The notes beneath the pieces were generated by a model. The model was not told the origin of the DNA. It saw only the letters and a list, made by a program, of their open reading frames with translations, and did not search any database. Below, piece by piece: positions 1-9,839 of a DNA stretch of 34,622 nt. Made by a program: the position numbers and the translations under genes. How positions within the stretch are numbered: position 1 is the first letter of the stretch; every line of letters begins with the position of its first letter. Origin of the DNA: Saprolegnia diclina VS20 (taxonomy: Eukaryota; Oomycota; Saprolegniomycetes; Saprolegniales; Saprolegniaceae). Location of the stretch: assembly GCF_000281045.1 (NCBI RefSeq), contig NW_008246085.1:110593-145214 (forward strand), read 5' to 3'.

Positions 1-153
1 GAAAAAGATACTGGTCGGCGGTGGCCCCGGAAGAGCGTTGAGCGGGTGGAGGGACGGCGAAATGACAAAGAGGTACGTGAAATACGCCCCCACGGCCACG
101 ACGGCGACGCTCCCAACGAGCAGCACTGGGTGCACACTGGCCAAGACGTCCAT
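1..153 (-). CDS. Cytochrome P450, N-terminal fragment (cut by window edge)
   Basis: The minus strand reads open for 51 codons from an ATG at 153 to the window edge, so only the N-terminus is present. About 13 short residues lead into a hydrophobic stretch (VLLVGSVAVVAVGAYFTYLF), which looks like an ER membrane anchor. It is followed by a proline-rich hinge, LNALPGPPPTSIFF. An anchor followed by LPGPPP is the classic start of microsomal class II P450 monooxygenases; the heme-binding cysteine and I-helix would lie outside the window. No other in-frame ATG lies close upstream of 153. Substrate and subfamily cannot be told. Another membrane-anchored enzyme with a Pro-rich hinge is possible but less likely. 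Confidence 0.7.
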   Translation of the reverse strand, partial: MDVLASVHPVLLVGSVAVVAVGAYFTYLFVISPSLHPLNALPGPPPTSIFF

Positions 154-1275
154 TGCAGACGACGTCAAACGAAAAATGAAGAAGCGGCGGCGTCCCTTCC
201 AGATCGATCAGCTGGCCGCTTGCTCACCCGCGCGATTCGAAATCGCAAATATAGTGACCGTTGATGAGGAATTGCGCTGGCATCGTCATCGGCGACGTGA
301 GCACCCGTGCAATCGACAGCCTTGCCCAATCAAACATGCGCCAGAAGCCATCTGTTGCTCGAACAGACAGCCCATGCAAGCCGCACGTTGCCCCTGGCAT
401 GTGTTTGTGATGACACCATGAGGAAACCAGTTGTCGCGTGCATAGTCCGGCCAGGTCGCACGCTTCTTGCTTTCAGCGTTGGTGCTGTCAAGGGCTCACA
501 TGTAACCTAGGTACTGCAGCGACACACGACACGATATCTGCCTTGTTCAGCGTGGAAGACCAAGCCCACCGTTTGCGACGAAATAGAGAAATCGCGTAAT
601 CTCAGACCAAGATACATTCAATGCGCTGGTCATTCGCGGATGGAGCAAGCGCAAGCATCAGCTTCGGATCAGGTTCGTCTATGATGGAAGATCGCGGGAA
701 GGTACCCCGACAGGCTCGACACCTTTGAGTCCCGTCGCTCAGAGAACGTCAAAGAAAGGAGGACCGGCATGGGGTAATCGATCAGATTATCCGCCAACAA
801 AAGTTGGGGAATCCTTTTCGTGCATCCAGCAAATAGAATCGGTCGGTGAGCGTCGGTATACGGCCAAGTGGGTTTTGCGTATTCGTCAAGTTGGATATAC
901 AACATACATTTTAGACTCGTTTTCCGCCTGAGCCAAGAGTGTTGGGGCAAGCTCTTTGTCGTCGCATTGGTGGGAGGCTACAGAGTCATTCGATGCCGTC
1001 GCTTGCTGTATGCAGTAGCCACAAAGGCACACTGCGAGTCATCGTTTTCTCGCGTTTGCGGATCGGCCATCTCGGCCCGAGCTCCCCAAACTTTGCGGAG
1101 TCTGCACCTTCTTCTCTTGCGCGCCCAAGAGGCTGTCAGCGCCGTTTGGTGCAATCCCTCCATGCATAGGACCAGAAGAAAGAGCAAATTTGATAAAACC
1201 GCAAGCCCGCGACGTCCATGAAACCGCAATAAGACACCAAAAGTTTTCATTCTGATTTGAAACGGCGAAACGTCG
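154..1275. other. Intergenic region between P450 and the orphan gene
   Basis: About 1.1 kb between two divergent start codons (P450 at 153 minus, orphan gene at 1276 plus). Several open frames of 60-155 codons cross it on both strands, but none has a convincing protein composition, splice structure or recognisable family. I see no tRNA, repeat or transposon remnant. It presumably holds both promoters; no promoter element could be assigned. Confidence 0.4.
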
Positions 1276-4254
1276 ATGGGCGCGCTCTTGCCGCCGCTGA
1301 CGGTACCCGAGAAGAAAGCTCGCGACAAGCAGCGCAAGCGTGACCAGGCGAAGCGCCGAAAAGCCATCGAGCTGGAGGTCGTGCGTGCAGCCGAATCGCG
1401 AGCCAAGCAAGCCGACGCCTCGAAGCGCTGGCACCGCGACGTCAACCGCGACGAAGGTAGCGACCTGCTGTCCGCCGTTCTCGCTCCATGCGCATGCTAG
1501 AGCTGCAAATCCGCCGGTACGAGCTCGATGCGATCAACCCCCACGACGAGCACCCGGCGAGCGCCGGTACGGCACCGTCTCTAGGCAGCTCGTACCATCA
1601 TCGGGAATAGGGTACGACTTTGTTCCGCGACGCTTTACCTCTCTTGCCCAGGACGTGGGCAACTACTCGCCTATCTTTTTCGGCTACTCGCTCGCGCGAG
1701 GCGGTCGCCAAGACGTCTTTGGCGCCCCCACGGGCTACGACGACCACTTGAAGCACAAACCGCACCCTGCGTTTCTCGGCTACGCCATGTCGCGCCATGC
1801 ATCCGAGATCATTTCGCCAATCTTTCTCAATCTCGACTTTTGCAAGCGCAGAGTCGGAATCGAAGCGATCGAAGACGAGCTTTCTGCGCTGCAAAAGCAG
1901 TCGAACATCGACAAGCGTCAAGAGCGCGCCGAGTTGCAAGCTCTGTTGGACGCCCGCTTCGACACGCCCTCCGAGTGCCTCGTGTGCGAGTCGTCCCAGA
2001 TTCCCGGGTGTCCCGGGTGCTGGGTCCCGTCGTCTGACTTTTTCGATCGCGCCTACCGCCGAAACAACCCTCTGGAGCATCCAGTACGTAAATCGACCTT
2101 ATGAAATGTCTTATTTTCCAACGCTAGAGCGACGAAATAGCCGAAGACAAGACTCCTCACGGGTGGGCGCATTACTACGAAGCGCCGTCGCCGCGTCAAG
2201 AGGCCAAGGCGCGTGAGGACGAGTACATGGACGGGCTCCTCTTCGATGTGTGGGCGATTCGCAAGCACCGAGAAAAGTACGACGCGACCATTTCCACCCA
2301 ACTTCACCGATCGCAATGCAGGGTCCAAACGTTCATTTCACTCGTCATCAAGAGCATTCCGGCGGGCAGCGTACGTTCCCCTTGTCTATGCGCACGCAAC
2401 CGATATGCCCCAGGCCGTCCAACTGCGTATCGACCCGAGAGAGACGATCCAGTATCTCTATGACCAGTACCGCGCCAATGTTGACAGCGTCGACCGCCAA
2501 CTCTATTTGCTTTTGCCCACCAGGTTGGGGATCACGTCTGCCCTTTAGTTGGTTGAACCAATGTCGCGTCGTAGTCAAGGGCTCTTCTACCTTGATGCGA
2601 CGATCGAAGCGGGGTCCGAAGTCGCGCTGGGCGTCAATAACGGCACGCTCAGGCTGGAGGATTTCCAGTTGCGATATATTCGCACTGCCACTGGCCCGTA
2701 CGTGCTCTTGTCTGTCGCGCTCTTGCACCGCGAGACGACACCCCTCATGCTCGCACACTATGTCAAGCACAACTTTACGGTGGACGGGCCGCTGAACCTG
2801 CAGCTCCGGTAGCATTTGCGACGACGAAGGAGTGGGAGCGTACTCTGCGTAGGTACTTTGCCAACCAAGTCCCAAAAGACGTCCAGAACGACGCGCTACA
2901 GGCCGCGATGACGCGCAAAGCAAGCCTTCTCGTCGCGTCGGCCACGGAAAATCAACTGATGAGCCGTCATTACGAGCAGCAAGCGCTCCAACTCAGCGTC
3001 AAGAAAGCATTTCACGAGCGTGTACCGAGCTGTTGAGTTTGACGTTGGGGTTTTGGACAAGACACGTAGATGGACAGCGCGATTGAGCTACATCGAAACA
3101 ACAAGGCGCGGCCGCGGACGAAGAAGGAGATCCGCGCATGGGCCTACTACTCGTTTGCGATTGCGGAGCCCCGGTCCGACGCGCGCCTTCAAAAGCTCTG
3201 GCAATGCTACCACAAATTTGACGAACTCAAACTCACAAAACGTGGCAAGCTTCTCGACGTCCGTATCCTCTTGCATGCATGTGTCATTGCAGAGCGGTGT
3301 AGTCAGCCGCGTCCGACGACATGTGCGAGCTGCTCTCTTTGCATCGGACGGCCACGATTCAAACCTTCGACTTGCTCGTCGACAAGGCCCACCGCCCGGT
3401 GCTGCCACCGGTCGTTGCTGTCGGCCCCAAGTTTGGCGTGCCGATCGCGACACGGTACCGACGCCGTCGTAGCAATCTCGGACCCTGCGCCTGCACGTAG
3501 ACTCGGCATCACCGCCAAGGAGGACCGCGAGTTTGGCTCGGAGCTCGACATCATCATTCCCGAAGAGAACGACGACGAGACCCTAGCGCCGGTGCGTCGC
3601 AAGCAGCACTTGACGCTGGATGCGATCCGGGCCGCGCAGCAACGACCGTTCAAGGACATGGAGTGGCGGGCGAGTGCCAAAGTCGACAAGTTTTACTCGG
3701 CGTCCGATCTGCTCATCTACCCGTTTGCGAGCATCCGCTGGGACTGCTTTGCCAAGGCATATGTGCTTGCGGTCGGTGACGTCGACCGCATGCGGCGCTT
3801 GCTCGACGGCTACAACAACTTGGCCAAAATCCTCCAAGACGAAATCATTCTCAAACCCTCGGCTATTGAGTCCTGGCTCCACGACCTCGGTGCGTTGACG
3901 TCGCAGCTGCCTCCGACGGGCGCGCTCCCGCAGGCGTGTCGCCGCCTCGAGACCAAGTCGTCGCTCTTGGCCGCGCGCGCCGAACGGCACCGGCGGGCAC
4001 TCGAGCAGGCGCAAGACGCAGCACGACGGCGGATCACGGACGCAGACGATGCGCTGCCGCCCATGAGCGCCATGGAACGCCTCAAGTGGGAGTTCAAAAA
4101 CAAGTATGGGATCCTGAGCCCGAACATGCGCAACATGAGCCCCGATATGGACAAGGTTCGGGCGACGCTCGGGTCCGCACTCGCCAAGACGGTGGCCGCC
4201 ACGACGTACGTTGCCCAGCAAGCCAAAGACAACATGGAGATATTAAAGCTATAA
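1276..4254 (+). CDS. Unrecognised 856-aa protein, 10 exons
   Basis: Exons by my model: 1276-1456, 1501-1566, 1611-2083, 2128-2370, 2414-2523, 2575-2808, 2853-3021, 3070-3262, 3307-3454, 3501-4254; total 2571 nt. Seven of the nine introns are 43-44 nt. The intron at 3263-3306 could instead be 3259-3302 with the frame kept. The N-terminus is strongly basic and helical (KKARDKQRKRDQAKRRKAIE), probably coiled coil or nucleic-acid or membrane binding. A four-cysteine cluster, C-x2-C-x7-C-x2-C at residues 205-219, could bind zinc. The rest is mixed alpha/beta, with a long helical C-terminus. There is no signal peptide or membrane segment. I do not recognise the family. It converges on the phospholipase gene with 23 bp between stop codons. 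Confidence 0.7.
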
Positions 4255-4277
4255 GAACTGCATCCGCGGTTTCGAGG

Positions 4278-7200
4278 TTACGACAAATGCGACGACGACG
4301 ACTCGAACGGCGAGTCTTTCTCGAGGAAGGCTTGGAGCAGGCTCGCGGCCGCGGTCGTCGTGCAAATCGACTCGATGCTCGTCAGATACGCATTGAGATC
4401 GTTGCACTTGGCCGACAAGTAGATGGGGTCGAGCTTGGCCCAGAGCCGCGTCGGTGGCAGCGGCGGCATTTGCTCGTGCGGAAACAACTCGCGGAGCTCG
4501 CGGTGGAGGTGCCGGAACGCGTTGTAGCGTCGAAGCACGGTCGTGACTTTGTCGCCAGACGAAATGCGAATCTCAAACGCCGCGTACGGACCCTTTTCAT
4601 CCGAGACGACCACGTACGTCTGGACGCCGAGCCGGTGCTTCGTGTGCAGCTGCGTGTCGAGCGACACGACGAGCGCGCTCTTGTCGGCAATGTCGTCTTG
4701 GATCACCATGTGCGCGTTCTCGACAGTCGCCATGTGCGACCGCCAAAGCTCGTACACGGCTGTGTCCTTGAGCTTAAAGTCCATCGATGTGCCCGAGGGT
4801 GTCACGAGGCGGAAGAGACACCGCTTTGGGTAGCCAAAGACGGTCGACCGACCGAGCGGGAAGTGCACGAACGACACTAAATTCGGGCAGTTTTCGTAGC
4901 ACGTGAGCGTCGCTTCGTGGAGCACAAACCAGCGGGTTGCGAAGCCCTGGCCTTCGTACCACGTCTTGGCCTTTTGCGTGCGCACGCCGAGAAGACTGGT
5001 CTTGGTCGCGCCAAAGTAGTCGACCGTCGTCTCCGTGGGAAGGTCCATACCAGCCGTGTCGACTGCATGCCTAGGACACTTCATGCTCAACAAGACAGTA
5101 GAATCGACAGCCGAGTTGATACCGAGACGAGGTGGCGTGCAAATGGTCGATCGCATGTTGGAGGGCATCGAGCCATTCGTCGCGGAGGTCGGTCGTCGGC
5201 GCTTTGAGCACTTGGATCGAGTTGAGTTTCGACGACGTCGAGCTCAGAAAGGACGTCGCGACGTCCTTGAACGAGTGCGACACTTTGGCGTCTTCAGGGA
5301 CAAGGCGCAGCGTGAAGATGTCGTCGCCGTACTCGACCAGTGTCTTGGGCGTCAGGTGCAGCGTCCAGCGCTTCCGACACACAACGTGCTCGACCGTCTT
5401 CATGACGTACACGCGCTTGTGGTCGAGCAGGAGCGTCCGCGTGTGCCAGTAGCCCGTCGAGCGCTCGCGTACGTGGGCGGTCGTCACAAGTTGGACGGGC
5501 GAGTGCGGCGTGATGGGCACGACATTGCGCGGCTGGAGCGTCGGCAGCGGCTGCTGCGCACTCATGTAGCGGCGCAGCTTCTCGGCCACCTACCCACGCC
5601 CATTTAGAGACATCAATGTATATAAAAAACGACGCACGGGCCGACAGATTTGAAGCAGACACAAGAGCACAACGTCTTCGCTGTCCCAGTACGACGAGTG
5701 CGACCCGGCAGCGTACGCGAGCTCGATGACACCTTCGCGCTTGCGCCGGCGCATGACATAGTCGATGCGCGACTGGAACCCACAGGCCGGCGGCGTGATG
5801 CGCTCGAGCATTTCCTGCATCTTGGCAAACCCGAGGCCCTTGCACGATTGCGCCTACGATTCTTATCGCTAAGACAATGTTGTTTACGGATCCCTACGGC
5901 AATGAGTTGGACGGGCGGCTTTTCGTGCATGTCGGGATGGATGAGCGGCTCGACGCGGTAAGCGATCGGGTCGATCGGGTGGAAGATGTTGAAGTAGTGC
6001 TTGCAGTTGGGCATTTTGATGCCGGGCGTAAACTTGCCGTCTGTCAGATCCAAGTCGCCGCGCGAGAGAATCATGACGGGCACCGGCGACCTAGCGCGTT
6101 GAGGCTTAGGGGTCGGTTGTCGGGTAGGAAAAGACGTACCCGGCACCAAAGAAATTCTCGACGTCGAAGTCGAGGCCTTTGAACTTGACGCCGTTCTTGG
6201 CGACTTGGCCCGCGCTGTGCGTGAGAATGTCGTACGTGATGACCGACCCGAGCGAGTGCCCAAAGATCGACACCTTGCCGTTCCAGCCTACAAAGTCGGG
6301 TATGAAAAACGACACGCGGAAAATAGGTGTACCCGGGTGTTCTTGCTTGAAGATTTTGTACTTGGAGTTGAGCTGCTCCGTGACCGAGTCGACAATGATC
6401 TGGCCGTACTGCGGCGAGAGGTAGTAGAGCAGGTCCATGAACGTCTCCTTGTTGAACTGGCGAATGCTACATCGTATCATTGAAATCGTGTATTCGACGT
6501 CGCAACATACCCGGACGAGCCTTCGGGGCAAATAATGTCAAAGACCGCGTCGACGCCCGTGGGTTCGTGCAGCTCTTCATGCCACTCGATCGACTGCATC
6601 TCGAGCGCAATCGGGACCTCCCTACGTACATGCCCTGAGCGGTTGCGCGTCCGACGAGAGGCCTCGTACCTGAAGTGGGTCTCTTCAAGCGCGCGGAAGA
6701 GGTCTCGAAAAATGTAGTTGTCGCCCATCGTGCCGGGAGTCCCGTCCCAGTTTTTGCGCTCGCCCTCCTTGAAATCGCCGTGCTGGCCAATGCCGTGGAT
6801 GATGAACATGAGGTGGTTCACCGTGCTGAGGTGCACCTACGTACCACAATCAAAGTTAGTTGAAAACGGGTCGCGACTAGAAAGGCCAGACCTGGGGCGG
6901 GAAGTAGTCGTCGGCTTCGGTGCCGCAGGACGACGCCATGGACGCCTTGCGCGGCGGCTTGTTGTGCTTCTTGGCTTCGTGCCGCTTTTGCTGGTGCCGC
7001 AGATGCAAGCACGCACTGTGGGCGCGAAGGAGGCTGAGGCGCTGCTCGTCGTTGGCCAAGAGCCGCGCAAAGTCCAAAATGAACTCGTCGACCATGTCGT
7101 CCGTCATGATCGTCTCGAGGTACGCGTAAAAGGCGAGCGCGGACTGCCGGTTTGTGCCAAACTCCATCGCTTGCTGCTTGAACTCGGCAAACTTGGTGGC

Positions 7201-7797
7201 GTCGGCCAGCGCAGCTTCCATGCGACTCACGACAAGCTCGTTCAAGTTGGCGGCCTCGACGCCGTAGACAGGCACGACGTCCGTGACCGCGTCCTCTTCC
7301 TCCGTCTCGTCGTCGCCATCGTCCTCTTCTTCTTCGCCTTCGTCGTCTTCTTCGCCTTCGTCGTCTTCTTCGGTCACCTCGTCCTCGTCCGACTCGCTGC
7401 TGAGGCTCGACTCGCCGACAGCGTCCGCTGGGTAGATGCCGGTTGTTGGCGACGAGGCCACGTCACTCGGCTCATCGTCGCTGGGCGAGCACGCGCCGTC
7501 GCTCTGCAGGCGCGCGACGAGACATTGCAGCGCGTGCTGCACGGCGAGGCTGCACTCGTCAAGCGCGTCCTTGGTGCTCGCGACGGCGTCGCGATGCAGC
7601 TGGACGCGGCCGCTTTCCGTGGCCTCGCCGGCGATGGTCTTGGCGTGGGCGACGGCGGCGGCTGCGCTCGCGGCCACCTCCTCCATGAGCGCGCGGAAGT
7701 CCTGCAGCGCCGGCGCGTCGACGGCCTCGGTCATCGTCGCGCGAAGTGATGACGAAGCCCCCTTTGGACTCGACGTAATCTCGCGTGGCGTCAACAT
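4278..7797 (-). CDS. PA-PLA1 family phospholipase (DDHD domain) fused to PH, PH and PX domains
   Basis: Nine exons: 7797-6892, 6836-6670, 6621-6511, 6466-6333, 6287-6140, 6090-5898, 5853-5638, 5589-5123, 5070-4278; 3135 nt, 1044 aa. Residues 1-302 include an acidic Glu/Asp run. The lipase core has the oxyanion-region motif FIIHGIGQ (313-320) and the nucleophile motif GHSLG with Ser451. The DDHD domain has FNIFHPIDPIAYR (Asp529), RIDYV (Asp584) and SHSSYW (His605), so all catalytic residues are present. Known relatives (DDHD1/2, SEC23IP) hydrolyse phosphatidic acid and other phospholipids at the ER/Golgi. After it lie two PH-like domains (about 650-770 and 795-905; the second has GFATRWFVLHE) and a C-terminal PX domain (about 925-1040) with the RRYNAF phosphoinositide motif and a PPLPP loop. 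The arginine usually found near the last helix seems to be replaced (SAKCNDLNAYL). The start could also be 7734. Confidence 0.88.
7330..7395 (-). repeat. Low-complexity acidic coding repeat in the phospholipase N-terminus
   Basis: The plus strand shows near-repeats of an 18-base unit, cttcgtcgtcttcttcgc, around 7338-7375. On the coding strand it encodes repeated Asp/Glu/Gly residues (DEGEEDDEGEEEEDD). This is a simple-sequence expansion in a disordered linker ahead of the lipase core. Confidence 0.6.
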
Positions 7798-8581
7798 TGG
7801 CGCTATTTTATTATCGCGTCCTCCATACACAACAACTTGCCACATTAAATTTGTGTAAAATAATTTGAGCCGTTTTTCGTCCGCCAATCACAACGTGCCA
7901 CTCCAAGCGCCCCAGCGGCAGGACAAGTTGAAGTTGCGCTAGCCGCCGCCGCCGACCGCGCTGGCTGACCACGTAACCACATAGCAGTAGATAGGCAAAG
8001 GTCCTGCACATAGCCTTGAGGCGCTCGCGGCGTGGCCGTCCCAGCGCCCGTTGTTCTCTGCAACAAAGACAGGCGCGCCGCCCAATCGCAAGTCCTTGGG
8101 TCAGTACTTGCAGGTTGGACAAAAGTGAGAATCTCAAGATGGCACAAGTCGAATTCGAGTCGAATCGAGCGTTGCCGTTGGGGCCAGCTTGCGCTGTACT
8201 GATTAGGAGGATGGCGAGATGCTCATGCACGAGTGCAAGCTGGACGACGACCCACATTTTCTGAACCATGCACAGTCTCACAAATCCAGCGAATTCTCCG
8301 GCGACACATCCCAGCACGTCGATCAAAGTTGGCTCAGACGTTTGGCTCAGGAGCCCGACGGCCCTTCGTGCGTGGTGACTGTGTCCATGATGACGGGGAT
8401 CACAGCGTTGCCATCAGGTTACGACACTGACAGCTCACGAGCGATCGGTCCAGTGCCACAGATGGCCGTCGCAGCCACGCCTCAGCTGATTTGACGGCTT
8501 CCATATTCCTGCAGTGCATGGCTTTTTCTTCGTCATGGTACGAAGCAGTAACGCGACGGTAGTGTAAAATCTGCTGCCACG
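7798..8581. other. Intergenic region between divergent phospholipase and ankyrin genes
   Basis: About 780 bp between the phospholipase start (7797, minus) and the first ankyrin gene (8582, plus). The open frames here (minus 7811-8326, plus 8219-8494) lack family features or consistent splice sites, so I treat them as chance. It should carry two divergent promoters; no specific element could be identified. Confidence 0.4.
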
Positions 8582-9529
8582 ATGACCAGTAGCCTCCACC
8601 TCATTCGGTACACTAAGCTCTGCGACTGGGCCGCGCTGCGCCGCGCGCTCGAGAAGGCGCTCCCCGAGCACCTCGAGGTCCGCGACGAGTACGGCATGCT
8701 GGCGCTGCACTGGGCCGCGACCGAGAAGAATATCCCTGTCGGTATGCTCGACGTGCTCCTGGATCTGTACCCAGACGGCGCCAAAGTCCTCTCGACGGCC
8801 GGGTACCTTCCGCTGCACTTGGCCATTATGGCTGGCGCGTCCATGGCGCGCGTTCAGCGCTACATCGCCGCGTACCCCCAGGGCATTACGACGGTCGCGC
8901 CGTCGGGGCACTCGGCCTTTGAGCTCTGGGAGACCAAGATTCGCCTCGACACACGCACGCTCAAGCGCGGCGAGGGCCTGCACAGCGCGCAGTCGGCGCT
9001 CGTGTGGGGCAAAGCCATGATCAGCGACCTCCTCAAAGTGACGCCGCAGAGTCCGTCCCTGCGGCGGCGGCGCGGCGACCTCTTGAGCCGCGCGGAGAGC
9101 GCCAGCGCACTCCCGATTACGCTGACCGACGACCCTGTCCGCGAGTGGGACTGGCTCGACGTCCAAAGACGTCTGACGCTGCACGGCCCCGAGGTTGCCC
9201 GCGAGCGCGACGACCGCGGACGACTGCTGCTCCACGGCGCGAGCCGCGCGCCCATCGAGATCTTTGACGCAATTTTGCGTGCCAACCCATTGGCGGTGCG
9301 GGCCAAGACGCGGTCGGGCTTGTTGCCGCTGCACATGGCGGTGCGCCAGCACGCGTCGCCACGCCGGCTTCAGCGGCTCCTTGACGCGTACCCTGGCAGT
9401 CTGTACGAAGAAACGTACAACGGCGATACACCACTCGAGTGGGCTGACCGCGTGCTCTTGGACCCAATGGCGTTGGACGTATTGCGAAAAGGCCAGCGCT
9501 CGCCACTGCACAAGCCATCGACCGACTAG
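8582..9529 (+). CDS. Ankyrin-repeat protein, 315 aa, single exon
   Basis: An uninterrupted frame with ATG at 8582 and TAG at 9527-9529. Ankyrin-type helix pairs are clear: YGMLALHWAATEKNIP, AGYLPLHLAIMAGAS, and later SGLLPLHMAVRQHASP and GDTPLEWADRVL. They fall into two blocks, about residues 20-130 and 195-300, separated by a basic Ser/Arg-rich linker (about 140-190). No signal peptide, membrane segment or other domain is present, so it is presumably a soluble interaction scaffold. The first block aligns with that of the next gene downstream, so the two are tandem paralogues. The absence of introns is unusual among its intron-rich neighbours. Partners are unknown. Confidence 0.85.
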   Translation: MTSSLHLIRYTKLCDWAALRRALEKALPEHLEVRDEYGMLALHWAATEKNIPVGMLDVLLDLYPDGAKVLSTAGYLPLHLAIMAGASMARVQRYIAAYPQGITTVAPSGHSAFELWETKIRLDTRTLKRGEGLHSAQSALVWGKAMISDLLKVTPQSPSLRRRRGDLLSRAESASALPITLTDDPVREWDWLDVQRRLTLHGPEVARERDDRGRLLLHGASRAPIEIFDAILRANPLAVRAKTRSGLLPLHMAVRQHASPRRLQRLLDAYPGSLYEETYNGDTPLEWADRVLLDPMALDVLRKGQRSPLHKPSTD

Positions 9530-9839
9530 CGATTCCTCACCTTGATGTGTTCTATGGCATTTGTATCAACCATCCTTCTCTTCTACGACTTCGACGAGCT
9601 GATGATGACGATGTTAAATGCAAACAAATATTGGTGCAACCTAGCACCTTCCACTCTTATTTGCGACCAAGTGCCACCTCGGTGCATGCTGATGACGACA
9701 GCGCAAGGGACGTAGGTACATCTCCTCTTGCAGTGACCCTTGGACATGCTCGCGGCTGGCGAATCACGTGGACGACCAAGGCGTCGTGCGCGTACGATCC
9801 GCACGGTCGCGCGCGTTACTACGCAACGAACCTCGTCGT
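9530..9839. other. Short intergenic region between ankyrin paralogues
   Basis: 310 bp between the stop of the first ankyrin gene and the first ATG of the second. It is less GC-rich at its left end than the genes. An open frame enters from 9547 but has no credible composition. It should hold the terminator of the first gene and the promoter of the second. Confidence 0.35.

Noticed and set aside
978-1445. Minus-strand frame of 155 codons upstream of and overlapping the orphan gene
   Set aside because: Unstructured Arg/Ser-rich composition, no splice logic, and it overlaps a real first exon on the other strand.
2480-2548. Alternative introns ending at the TTTAG at 2548 in the orphan gene
   Set aside because: They need weak donors (GTTGAC or GTCGAC) and remove plausible protein; the 51-nt intron at 2524-2574 fits phase and gives a smoother protein.
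6718-7749. 343-codon plus-strand frame over the phospholipase N-terminus
   Set aside because: Antisense shadow of the acidic N-terminal exon, with no domain or start context.
8435-9511. 358-codon open frame on the minus strand over the first ankyrin gene
   Set aside because: It is the complement of a GC-rich coding frame, and the plus strand encodes clear ankyrin repeats.
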